Source: Burkholderiales bacterium (GTDB taxonomy: Bacteria; Pseudomonadota; Gammaproteobacteria; Burkholderiales; Burkholderiaceae_C). From it: DNA of 5,309 nt. Shown one piece after another: positions 1 through 5,309 of the stretch. A program made the translations under genes and the position numbers. Numbering within the stretch: the stretch's first letter is position 1; each line of letters starts with the position of its first letter. The stretch is taken from assembly GCA_025352345.1 (NCBI GenBank), contig JANXTP010000035.1, forward strand, positions 1-5,309, in the 5' to 3' direction. A model generated the notes under the pieces. The model did no database searches and was not told the origin of the DNA. It saw only the letters and a program-made list of their open reading frames with translations.

Positions 1-96
1 GTGCTCGACAAATACATCTTCGTACGCGATGGATTCCTGCAGCGTCGCCGCAGCCAAGTCTACGACGGCAATCCGCCGGACGCGCCGAAGAATTGA
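1..96 (+). CDS. mlaA: MlaA (VacJ) outer-membrane lipoprotein, C-terminal end only
   Basis: Reading frame 1 is open from the first base and ends at TGA 94-96, giving 31 residues that start VLDKYIFVRDGFLQRRR and end in a short polar tail (DAPKN). The D-K-Y-x-F-x-R-D-x-x-LQRR pattern is the typical C-terminal end of betaproteobacterial MlaA/VacJ, where a Y-D-G-N-P-P tail like the one here is also common. MlaA is an outer-membrane lipoprotein that, with porins, removes misplaced phospholipids from the outer leaflet and hands them to periplasmic MlaC. The body of the protein (signal peptide, lipobox, ring-shaped channel) lies upstream of the window, so the GTG at base 1 is an internal valine codon, not a start. 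The mlaC gene immediately downstream supports the assignment. The call rests on a short tail plus context. Confidence 0.85.
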   Translation: MLDKYIFVRDGFLQRRRSQVYDGNPPDAPKN

Positions 97-103
97 TGCT
101 GCA

Positions 104-145
104 GCCTGCTGAGGCAGGTCTGACGAACAGGCTGGTTCGGCCTGT
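104..145 (+). other. Two tandem hairpins in the mlaA-mlaC gap
   Basis: The 133-bp gap (97-229) between mlaA and mlaC contains no gene I can support but has two adjacent inverted repeats. The first is CCTGC (105-109) / GCAGG (114-118) around a 4-nt loop, extendable by a G-U pair at 104/119. The second is ACAGGC (127-132) / GCCTGT (140-145) around a 7-nt loop. Neither is followed by a T-run, so they do not look like a classic intrinsic terminator. They could mark mRNA processing or 3'-end protection, or partial attenuation between the two genes, or they could be chance in GC-rich DNA. Confidence 0.4.
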
Positions 146-229
146 GTGGACGGCGAGCAGCGAACTTTTCAGCCGCCGCCGCCTCCAATTGCCATGATCG
201 GTCCTGTAGACCGAAGAGAGAATCGCCAA

Positions 230-889
230 ATGATGCAAAAGAAGACACTCGCCGCCCTGTGTGCCGGTTGGCTGACGGTGTTTACACCGGCACTGCATGC
301 GCAAACTGCCGCTGCGCCGACCGCGGCCGCGGCGGCCGCTCAATCGCCGGATCAACTGATCAACCGCTTGTCGAATGAACTGCTCGATGCAGTGCGCGCC
401 GACAAGTCGATCCAGGCTGGCGACACGAAGAAGGTGCTCGTCCTCGTCGACGAGAAGGTGGTGCCTTATGTGAGCTTCCAGCGCATGACCTCGTCGGCGG
501 TGGGGCGCTATTGGCGTCAGGCCACACCCGAGCAGCAGGCCAGCCTGGAAACCGAGTTCAAGACGCTGCTGATGCGCACTTACGCCGGCGCCCTGGCGCA
601 GGTCAAGGATCAGTCGGTGGTCATCAAGCCGTCGCGCAACCTGCCGGAAGACGAAGAGCAGATCGTTCGCACCGAAGTGCGTGGCGGTGGCGGCGATCCG
701 GTTCAGCTCGACTACCGCGTCGAGAAGTCACCGAGCGTGGGCTGGAAGATCTACGACGTCAACGTGCTGGGTGTCTGGCTGGTCGAGAACTACCGCAACA
801 GCTTTGCGCAGGAAATCTCCAAGGGCGGCATCGATGGTTTGATCGCCAAGCTCGGCGAGCGCAACAAGGCGGCAGCGGCTCGCAAATAA
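230..889 (+). CDS. mlaC: MlaC periplasmic phospholipid-binding protein (Tgt2/MlaC family)
   Basis: MlaC shuttles phospholipid across the periplasm between the outer-membrane MlaA complex and the inner-membrane MlaFEDB complex. The product is 219 residues, close to the family's usual 200-215. Residues 1-24 form a Sec signal peptide: MMQKK, a hydrophobic core (TLAALCAGWLTVF), and likely cleavage after PALHA. An alanine-rich linker (about 27-37) follows. The MlaC domain spans about 40-212, with the family patterns VPYVSFQRMTSSAVGRYWRQ (78-97) then ATPEQ, F-K-T-L-L-x-R-T-Y-A (110-119), and near the C-terminus GWKIYDVNVLGVWLVENYRN (171-190). I chose ATG 230 because the signal peptide begins there and a weak purine-rich ribosome site (GAAGAGAG, 213-220) lies 9 nt upstream; ATG 233 is an equally plausible alternative. 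The frame stays open upstream to a GTG at 146, but that would put a proline-rich stretch ahead of the signal peptide. It follows mlaA and precedes mlaB by 25 bp, so it is probably cotranscribed with both. Confidence 0.95.
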   Translation: MMQKKTLAALCAGWLTVFTPALHAQTAAAPTAAAAAAQSPDQLINRLSNELLDAVRADKSIQAGDTKKVLVLVDEKVVPYVSFQRMTSSAVGRYWRQATPEQQASLETEFKTLLMRTYAGALAQVKDQSVVIKPSRNLPEDEEQIVRTEVRGGGGDPVQLDYRVEKSPSVGWKIYDVNVLGVWLVENYRNSFAQEISKGGIDGLIAKLGERNKAAAARK

Positions 890-914
890 GCCCGCCGCAC
901 CATCTGCGTATCCC

Positions 915-1211
915 ATGTTGACCTTGCCTGCCACCGTCGGCCTGACCGACGCGAAAGCCGTGATGCGTCCGCTGGCCGACGCCATCTCGCGTGAGTCGGC
1001 GGACCAATTGACTGTCGATGCCGCCGGTCTGCAGCAATTCGACTCCTCGGCGCTGGCGGTGCTGCTCGAATGCCGCCGTTTGGCCGAAAAGTCGGGTCGT
1101 TCGTTTCAGCTCAGTGGTGCACCGCCCCGGCTGAGTCAGCTGGCGCGTCTGTATGGCGTGGCCGAGTTGCTGGGCCTTGCTCCCTTGCCGGAATCCCCAG
1201 CAACCGCCTGA
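915..1211 (+). CDS. mlaB: MlaB, STAS-domain subunit of the MlaFEDB phospholipid transporter
   Basis: The product is 98 residues, essentially one STAS (sulfate transporter/anti-sigma antagonist) domain. In the Mla system MlaB binds the ATPase MlaF on the cytoplasmic face and stabilises and activates the transporter. Visible STAS signatures are a central strand and loop, LTVDAAGLQQFDSSALAVLL (32-51), with the DSS switch motif at 43-45, then an amphipathic helix (ECRRLAEKSG) and a closing strand and helix, FQLSGAPPRLSQLARLYGVAELL. E. coli MlaB has D-T-G-G here, with a functionally important threonine; Ser44 occupies that place in this protein. There is no signal peptide, as expected for a cytosolic protein. 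ATG 915 is the only start giving a normal-length domain, but I see no convincing Shine-Dalgarno in the 25-bp gap after mlaC, so translation may depend on coupling. It appears to be the last gene of the operon, since the next gene is convergent. Confidence 0.9.
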   Translation: MLTLPATVGLTDAKAVMRPLADAISRESADQLTVDAAGLQQFDSSALAVLLECRRLAEKSGRSFQLSGAPPRLSQLARLYGVAELLGLAPLPESPATA

Positions 1212-1219
1212 GTCCAGCC

Positions 1220-1260
1220 GCGGGTTGCGGGCCCGGCCGATCGACCCACTCGGCAACCGC
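1220..1260. terminator. Candidate bidirectional terminator between convergent mlaB and zwf
   Basis: The 50-bp gap between the mlaB stop (1211) and the zwf stop (1262) contains GGTTGC (1223-1228) and GCAACC (1253-1258). They form a 6-bp stem, extendable by outer GC pairs with one bulged G, around a 24-nt GC-rich loop that itself contains GGGCCC. On the plus strand it is followed by TTTACTGTTCTTCC, a broken T-rich tract. On the minus strand no T-run follows. A second copy of the right arm, GCAACCGC, lies at 1200-1207 at the end of mlaB and could pair with the same left arm. Position between convergent genes favours a terminator, but the long loop and poor T tract keep confidence low. Confidence 0.35.
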
Positions 1261-1261
1261 T

Positions 1262-2716
1262 TTACTGTTCTTCCGACCACGCGAAGCCGTCGCGTGCCAC
1301 CAGCGCGCTCGCCGCGGCTGGCCCCCAGGTGCCTGCCGCATACGGCCGCGGCCCCCCACCGGCTGCGTTGTCGCGTTTCCACGCCTGCAGGATCGGCTCG
1401 ACCCAGCCCCAGGCCTGCTCCTGTTCGTCGCTGCGCACGAACAGGTTCAGCCGGCCTGCGATCGCTTCGAGCAGCAGGCGTTCATAGGCGCCGACCCGGG
1501 TTTCGGGAAACGCCTTGTCGAAGTCCAGGTCTAGCGACACCGCCGACAGTGCTTCGTTCTGGCTGGTGCCTTTGGCGGCCAGCAGGTGCAACTCCAGCCC
1601 GTCTTCCGGTTGCAGCTTGATCACCAGCTTGTTCGGCCGGTTGATGCCCGGGAAGATGCTGTGCGGCGTCGGCCGGAAGTTGACGACGATCTGCGCGTCG
1701 CGAGCCGCCAGCCGCTTGCCGGTGCGCAGGTAGAACGGCACGCCCGCCCAGCGCCAGTTTTGCACCTCGGTGCGCAGCGCGACGAAGGTTTCGCAGCGGC
1801 TGCCTGGGGGCACCTTGACCTCGTCGAGGTAGCCCACCACCGGCTGCCCCGCCGCGTTGCCCGCGCGATACTGGCCGCGCACCACGTCGCGCGCGACGCT
1901 GTCGTCGGTGAAGGGTTTCAGCGAACGCAGCACCTTGAGCTTCTCATCACGAATGGCATCGGCGTCATAGCGCGAGGGAGGCTCCATGGCCACCATGCTC
2001 AGCAACTGCAAGGCGTGGTTTTGCACCATGTCGCGCAAGGTGCCTGTGCGGTCGTAGAAGTCGCCGCGCGTACCGACGCCGAGACTCTCTGCCAAAGTAA
2101 TCTGGATGTTGGCAATGCTTTCGCGGCGCCACAGCGGTTCGAACAGCGCGTTGCCAAACCGCAGTGCCATCAGGTTCTGAACTGACGGCTTGCCGAGGTA
2201 ATGGTCGATGCGAAAGGCTTGGGTTTCGCTGAACACTGAGCGCACCACGCGGTTGATGTCTTGCGCGCTGGCCAGGTCGTGGCCCAGCGGTTTCTCCAGC
2301 ACCACCCGCACGTTCGCGCCGTTGAGCCCGACCGCACCGAGCTGCTCGCAGACCAGCGGAAACAGGTGCGGGCTGGTGGCCAGGTAGAGCACCACGGTGT
2401 CGGCGCCGCGCACGTCGATCCACTGCTTCAACCCGGCGTAATGCGCGGGCTGCGACAGGTCCATGCGGCGGTAGTGCAGCAATTCGGCAAAGCGCGCGAA
2501 CTCCTCGTCGCTCGGCCGCTTTCCACCTTCGACATCCTGGAAGCGCTCCCTCAGCCAGCCGCGGTACTTGTCGTCACTTTGCTCGTCGCGCGCGACCGAC
2601 AGGATGCGCCCGCCCGGCGGCAGCTTGCCGTGGCGAAACGCCTGGAACAGTGCGGGCATCAGCTTGCGCCAGGTCAGATCGCCGGTGCCACCGAAAAAAA
2701 CCAGGTCGAACGACAT
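1262..2716 (-). CDS. zwf: Glucose-6-phosphate 1-dehydrogenase
   Basis: Zwf oxidises glucose 6-phosphate to 6-phosphoglucono-1,5-lactone, reducing NADP+ (or NAD+). It is the cytosolic entry step of the oxidative pentose phosphate and Entner-Doudoroff routes. The 484-residue product matches the usual length of about 480-500. Ordered motifs are the N-terminal Rossmann fingerprint GGTGDL (9-14, usually GASGDL) followed by RKL; EKPLGHDL (141-148); the substrate and catalytic segment RIDHYLGK (169-176) with the Asp171-His172 pair; DMVQNH (229-234), whose His234 aligns with the catalytic base of the Leuconostoc enzyme; AMEPP (243-247); PFYLRTGKRL (327-336); and the C-terminal YERLLLEAIAG (411-421). 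After LGK the usual E-T/E-M is P-S here. The start is ATG 2716, with AAAGGA 8 nt upstream; an in-frame TTG at 2722 is too close to that site. It is divergent from tal-pgi, which feed the same pathway. No pgl, edd, eda or gnd is in view. Confidence 0.97.
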   Translation of the reverse strand: MSFDLVFFGGTGDLTWRKLMPALFQAFRHGKLPPGGRILSVARDEQSDDKYRGWLRERFQDVEGGKRPSDEEFARFAELLHYRRMDLSQPAHYAGLKQWIDVRGADTVVLYLATSPHLFPLVCEQLGAVGLNGANVRVVLEKPLGHDLASAQDINRVVRSVFSETQAFRIDHYLGKPSVQNLMALRFGNALFEPLWRRESIANIQITLAESLGVGTRGDFYDRTGTLRDMVQNHALQLLSMVAMEPPSRYDADAIRDEKLKVLRSLKPFTDDSVARDVVRGQYRAGNAAGQPVVGYLDEVKVPPGSRCETFVALRTEVQNWRWAGVPFYLRTGKRLAARDAQIVVNFRPTPHSIFPGINRPNKLVIKLQPEDGLELHLLAAKGTSQNEALSAVSLDLDFDKAFPETRVGAYERLLLEAIAGRLNLFVRSDEQEQAWGWVEPILQAWKRDNAAGGGPRPYAAGTWGPAAASALVARDGFAWSEEQ

Positions 2717-2724
2717 CCTCAAAG

Positions 2725-2730
2725 TCCTTT
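2725..2730 (-). promoter_or_regulatory. zwf ribosome-binding site
   Basis: Read on the minus strand, AAAGGA lies 8 nt before the ATG at 2716. It is a good match to the anti-Shine-Dalgarno consensus at normal spacing, and it decides the start in favour of ATG 2716. The alternative in-frame TTG at 2722 would leave only 2 nt. Confidence 0.75.
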
Positions 2731-2770
2731 CGCTTGGGTGCTGCGAGCTGCAACACGCCCTGCAGGATAG

Positions 2771-2783
2771 ACGCTAGGAGCGT
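2771..2783. repeat. Short perfect inverted repeat in the zwf/tal promoter region
   Basis: ACGCT (2771-2775) and AGCGT (2779-2783) are exact reverse complements separated by AGG. The repeat lies near the middle of the divergent region, 54 bp from the zwf start and 64 bp from the tal start, where a shared regulator could sit. Arms of 5 bp are short enough to arise by chance, so an operator role is only inferred from position and symmetry. Confidence 0.3.
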
Positions 2784-2813
2784 GCCAGATGCGCACGGTG
2801 CAGCGGCTCGGGT

Positions 2814-2819
2814 TCTAAT
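2814..2819 (+). promoter_or_regulatory. Possible -10 element for tal-pgi
   Basis: TCTAAT matches the sigma-70 -10 consensus TATAAT at 5 of 6 positions and stands out in otherwise GC-rich DNA, 28 bp before the tal ATG. No good -35 hexamer lies 16-18 bp upstream. If used, it would give a short leader of roughly 20 nt, and no clear Shine-Dalgarno is visible in that leader. Confidence 0.25.
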
Positions 2820-2847
2820 GTGGTGTGCTCGACCCGCCAGCGTACCC

Positions 2848-3795
2848 ATGAACCAACTCGAACAGCTCAAGCAGTACACCACGGTCGTCGCCGACACCGG
2901 CAATTTCAAACAGCTGGCCGCCTTCGCGCCGCGCGACGCGACGACCAATCCGTCGCTGATCCTGAAAGCGGTGCAGCAGCCGGACTATGCGCCGCTGCTG
3001 GCCGAGGTCGCCCGTGCGCACCGCGGTGCTGCACTCGATGAGATCGTCGATCGCACGCTGGTGCGTTTCGGATTAGAGATACTGAAGGTCGTGCCCGGCC
3101 GGGTGTCGACCGAGGTCGATGCCCGACTGAGCTTCGATGCTGCCGCCACGCTGGTGCGCGCGCACCGCCTCATCGACTTGTACCAGGCCGAAGGCATAGC
3201 CCGCGACCGGGTGCTGATCAAGATCGCCGCGACCTGGGAAGGCATCCAGGCCGCGCGCACGCTGGAGCGTGAAGGCATTCATTGCAACCTGACGCTGCTG
3301 TTCTCCTTCGCGCAGGCGGTGGCGTGCGGCGAGGCCGGGGTGCAATTGATCTCGCCCTTTGTCGGCCGCATCTACGACTGGTACAAGAAGGCGGCCGGGG
3401 CGGCGTGGGACGACGCGGCGAACGCGGGTGTCAACGACCCCGGCGTGAAGTCGGTGGCGCACATCTACCGCCACTACAAGAAGTTCGGCATCGCGACCGA
3501 GGTGATGGGTGCGAGCTTTCGCAACGTCGGGCAGATCGTTGCGCTGGCCGGCTGCGACCTGTTGACGATCAGCCCCGAACTGCTCGCGAGCTTGCAAGCC
3601 AGCGAGGCGCCGGTGGCCCGCAGGCTCGATCTTGTCGAGGCACTCAACGCGGCGCTCGAGCCGGTCAGTCACACTGAGGCGAGCTTCCGCTACGCGCTCA
3701 ACGAGGACGCGATGGCCACCGAGAAGCTGGCCGAAGGCATCCGCGCTTTCGCAGCCGATGCGGGCAAGTTGGATGCATTGATTCAGGCCCTGTGA
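2848..3795 (+). CDS. tal: Transaldolase (TalB-type, subfamily 1)
   Basis: Transaldolase transfers a dihydroxyacetone unit from sedoheptulose 7-phosphate to glyceraldehyde 3-phosphate, giving erythrose 4-phosphate and fructose 6-phosphate in the non-oxidative pentose phosphate pathway. The product has 315 residues, against 317 for E. coli TalB, and is one (beta/alpha)8 barrel. The N-terminus LEQLKQYTTVVADTGNF places the acid-base aspartate at Asp16. DATTNPSLIL (30-39) carries Asn34. ILKVVPGRVSTEVDARLSFD (78-97) carries Glu89. Lys125 in RVLIKIAATWEGI is the Schiff-base lysine. CNLTLLFSFAQA (146-157) and ISPFVGRIYDWYKK (168-181) complete the phosphate-binding side. EVMGASFRN (218-226) and LTISPELL (239-246) are also standard. 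I chose ATG 2848 because the family N-terminus begins there; the frame is open far upstream, but into DNA antisense to zwf. pgi follows after 13 bp, so the two are very probably one transcript. Confidence 0.97.
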   Translation: MNQLEQLKQYTTVVADTGNFKQLAAFAPRDATTNPSLILKAVQQPDYAPLLAEVARAHRGAALDEIVDRTLVRFGLEILKVVPGRVSTEVDARLSFDAAATLVRAHRLIDLYQAEGIARDRVLIKIAATWEGIQAARTLEREGIHCNLTLLFSFAQAVACGEAGVQLISPFVGRIYDWYKKAAGAAWDDAANAGVNDPGVKSVAHIYRHYKKFGIATEVMGASFRNVGQIVALAGCDLLTISPELLASLQASEAPVARRLDLVEALNAALEPVSHTEASFRYALNEDAMATEKLAEGIRAFAADAGKLDALIQAL

Positions 3796-3798
3796 AGG
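3794..3798 (+). promoter_or_regulatory. pgi ribosome-binding site overlapping the tal stop codon
   Basis: GAAGG begins within the tal TGA (3793-3795) and lies 10 nt before the pgi ATG at 3809. Ribosomes terminating on tal would cover this site, which suggests translational coupling of tal and pgi. Confidence 0.6.
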
Positions 3799-3808
3799 CT
3801 TTCTCGAC

Positions 3809-5309
3809 ATGATCCGTTGCGACCGCACCGCCGCCTGGGCCGCGCTGAAGGGCCATTTCGAAGCGCATGGCCGCACTTTCGATCTGCGCGAGGCCTTCGC
3901 ACGCGACCCGGGTCGGTTCGCGTCGCTGAGCTTCGAGGCGCCCGGCGTTTTCGCCGACCTGTCGAAGAACCTGCTCGATGCGGCCACGCTGCATTTCCTG
4001 CTCGACCTGGCGCACGAATGCGGCCTCGAGGCGCAGCGCGACGCCATGTTTGCCGGCGAAGCCATCAACACCACCGAAGACCGCGCGGTGCTGCACACCG
4101 CGCTGCGTGCACCGCGCGGCCAGGGCCCGCATGGCGACGAGGTGCACGCCGTGCTCGACGCCATGCTGGCCTGGGCCGAGACGGCGCGTGACACCGCAGC
4201 GAGCGGCATCCGCCACGTCGTCAACATCGGCATTGGTGGCAGCGACCTCGGCCCGCAGATGGTCGTGCCGGCGCTCGATGCCTTCGTGCACCCAGGCCTG
4301 CAGTTCCATTTCGTCTCCAACGTCGATGGTCACGACATCAGCAGCGTGCTGCGCCGGCTGAAGCCTGCCGAAACGCTCTTCATTGTCGCCAGCAAGACCT
4401 TCACGACCCAGGAGACGATGGCCAATGCGCAGCTCGCGCGGGCCTGGTTCGAGGCCGAGGGCGGCACCGACATCGCGCGGCATTTCGTCGCCACCACGAC
4501 GAACGTCGAGGCCGCCGCCGCCTTTGGCATCACCACCACCTTCGGCTTCTGGGACTGGGTGGGTGGGCGCTATTCGCTGTGGTCGGCCATCGGGCTGCCC
4601 ATCGCGGTCGCCATCGGCGCCGACCATTTCCGCGAACTGCTGGCCGGCGCGCATGCGATGGACCGGCATTTCGCCGAGACACCACTGGCTGCCAATGTGC
4701 CTGCGCTGCTGGGCCTGCTCGACGTCTGGTACCGCAACTTCCACGGTGCAGCCAGCCGCAGCGTGGCGCCCTACCACCACGGCCTGCGGCGCCTGCCGGC
4801 GTATTTGCAGCAGCTGGAGATGGAAAGCAATGGCAAGCGGGTTGATCGCGACGGTGAACTGCTGCCTTACGCGACCAGCCCGGTGGTCTGGGGCGAACCA
4901 GGCACCAACAGCCAGCACGCCTACTTCCAGATGCTGCACCAGGGCTCCGACCTGATCCCGGTTGAGTTCCTGCTGGTGCGCCGGCCGACCTTCGGCAGTG
5001 CCGGGCTCAATGACGATCTGATGCCGCGCCTCGAACACCAGCAGACGCTGCTGCTGGCCAACGGGCTCGCCCAATCGCAGGCCTTGATGTGCGGCAAAAC
5101 CGCCGAGCAAGCGCTTGCCGACTGCCCACTGCCGGCCTCGACGCAGACCGATGCGGCGACCCTGGCCCGCCACCGCAGCTTCCCCGGCAACCGGCCCAGC
5201 ACCACCTTGCTGCTCGACCGCCTGAACCCGCACAACCTCGGCGCGCTGATCGCGCTGTACGAGCACCGCGTGTTCACCAGCGGCGCGCTGTGGGGCATCA
5301 ACAGCTTCG
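3809..5309 (+). CDS. pgi: Glucose-6-phosphate isomerase, 3' end cut by the window
   Basis: Pgi interconverts glucose 6-phosphate and fructose 6-phosphate in glycolysis, gluconeogenesis and the recycling arm of the pentose phosphate pathway. The frame is open without a stop from ATG 3809 to the right edge: 500 full codons plus one base. Family members are about 510-550 residues, so only the C-terminal end is missing. Ordered motifs are SKN (52-54), MFAGEAINTTEDRAVLH (80-96), the sugar-phosphate loop NIGIGGSDLGPQM (139-151), FVSNVDG (168-174), SKTFTTQET (195-203), PGI signature 1 DWVGGRYSLWSA (249-260), QQLEMESNGK (334-343), and WGEPGTNSQHAYFQMLHQG (361-379) with catalytic-base Glu363. FPGNRPS (458-464) and GALIALYEHRVF (478-489) follow. 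The conserved C-terminal catalytic lysine (in QWGVELGK of homologues) lies beyond the edge. One oddity is that residues 391-409 look like an expanded loop, and no histidine is seen where the ring-opening His (E. coli His386) is expected. The start is supported by GAAGG 10 nt upstream. Confidence 0.95.
   Translation, partial: MIRCDRTAAWAALKGHFEAHGRTFDLREAFARDPGRFASLSFEAPGVFADLSKNLLDAATLHFLLDLAHECGLEAQRDAMFAGEAINTTEDRAVLHTALRAPRGQGPHGDEVHAVLDAMLAWAETARDTAASGIRHVVNIGIGGSDLGPQMVVPALDAFVHPGLQFHFVSNVDGHDISSVLRRLKPAETLFIVASKTFTTQETMANAQLARAWFEAEGGTDIARHFVATTTNVEAAAAFGITTTFGFWDWVGGRYSLWSAIGLPIAVAIGADHFRELLAGAHAMDRHFAETPLAANVPALLGLLDVWYRNFHGAASRSVAPYHHGLRRLPAYLQQLEMESNGKRVDRDGELLPYATSPVVWGEPGTNSQHAYFQMLHQGSDLIPVEFLLVRRPTFGSAGLNDDLMPRLEHQQTLLLANGLAQSQALMCGKTAEQALADCPLPASTQTDAATLARHRSFPGNRPSTTLLLDRLNPHNLGALIALYEHRVFTSGALWGINSF

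Larger units (their letters stand above)
2717..2847. promoter_or_regulatory. Divergent intergenic region between zwf and tal
   Basis: This 131-bp region separates the start codons of zwf (minus) and tal (plus), so it should hold promoters for both and any shared operator. I find no strong paired -35/-10 boxes in either direction. Candidates inside it are a -10-like TCTAAT (2814-2819) for tal and the small perfect inverted repeat at 2771-2783. Other short symmetries are GCAC/GTGC (2793-2801) and CTGCA/TGCAG (2748-2765). I see no AT-rich TGTA...TACA palindrome of the kind bound by the sugar-phosphate regulator HexR. Confidence 0.5.

Noticed and set aside
146..229. Longer mlaC beginning at GTG 146
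   Set aside because: It would add 28 residues with a run of five prolines ahead of an obvious signal peptide, and it overlaps the hairpin at 127-145.
254..265. Lipobox in the MlaC signal peptide (cysteine at residue 11)
   Set aside because: The residues before the cysteine are A-A-L, with Leu at -1 instead of Gly/Ala/Ser, and the cysteine sits inside the hydrophobic core. An ordinary signal-peptidase I site after residue 24 fits better.
1586..2185. 199-codon plus-strand open frame inside zwf
   Set aside because: It is antisense to an intact, motif-complete zwf and its translation has no coherent domain.
2650..2847. N-terminal extension of transaldolase to 381 residues
   Set aside because: The added residues are antisense to the zwf start and its promoter region and do not resemble transaldolase; the family N-terminus starts exactly at ATG 2848.
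2717..2847. HexR-type operator controlling zwf and tal
   Set aside because: I looked for the AT-rich TGTA...TACA palindrome and found none in the region.
3073..4320. 415-codon minus-strand open frame across tal and pgi
   Set aside because: It spans two unmistakable genes on the other strand, is rich in R, S and A, and shows no family motif, so it is a compositional artefact.
3698..5266. 522-codon open frame on the minus strand, antisense to pgi
   Set aside because: It lies opposite the clear pgi frame, and its translation is low-complexity (rich in Q, R, G, A, V) with no recognisable domain. This is the expected shadow of G/C-rich third positions.
1..5309. Mobile elements, CRISPR arrays, tRNA/rRNA genes, toxin-antitoxin or defence genes
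   Set aside because: Nearly all of the window is filled by six housekeeping genes, and the gaps (133, 25, 50, 131 and 13 bp) contain no terminal repeats, spaced repeats or RNA-gene signatures that I can recognise.

Overview
The window is high-G+C bacterial DNA that looks like a betaproteobacterial chromosome, most likely order Burkholderiales. A Rubrivivax/Leptothrix/Methylibium-like or comamonad-like member is my best guess from protein wording, not something I can prove. The support is the mlaA-mlaC-mlaB gene order, the betaproteobacterial flavour of the G6PDH, transaldolase and Pgi sequences, and strong G/C preference at third codon positions, which also creates long false antisense ORFs. 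It reads as ordinary core-genome housekeeping DNA. I see no tRNA, rRNA, CRISPR array, insertion sequence, phage gene or sign of recent transfer.

Region 1 (1-1211, + strand) is the 3' end of an mla operon, the retrograde phospholipid transport system that maintains outer-membrane lipid asymmetry. It holds the last 31 codons of mlaA (outer-membrane lipoprotein), a complete mlaC (periplasmic phospholipid carrier with signal peptide) and a complete mlaB (cytoplasmic STAS subunit of the MlaFEDB ABC transporter). The mlaA-mlaC gap of 133 bp carries two small hairpins. The expected upstream partners mlaF, mlaE and mlaD would lie before base 1.

Region 2 (1212-1261) is a 50-bp gap between convergent genes, with a candidate hairpin terminator.

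Region 3 (1262-5309) is a sugar-phosphate cluster: zwf (glucose-6-phosphate dehydrogenase) on the minus strand, divergent from tal (transaldolase) and pgi (glucose-6-phosphate isomerase) on the plus strand. tal and pgi are separated by 13 bp, with the pgi ribosome-binding site overlapping the tal stop. zwf and tal share a 131-bp intergenic region that must hold promoters for both directions. Together the enzymes form the entry (G6P oxidation) and return (F6P made by Tal, converted to G6P by Pgi) of the pentose phosphate pathway, which would suit a cyclic, NADPH-generating mode. pgi runs off the right edge, with 500 codons visible.

No new system is evident. The observation most worth checking is a local rearrangement in Pgi around residues 391-409, where the conserved ring-opening histidine of the family is not visible at its expected position and the loop looks about 11 residues longer than usual.
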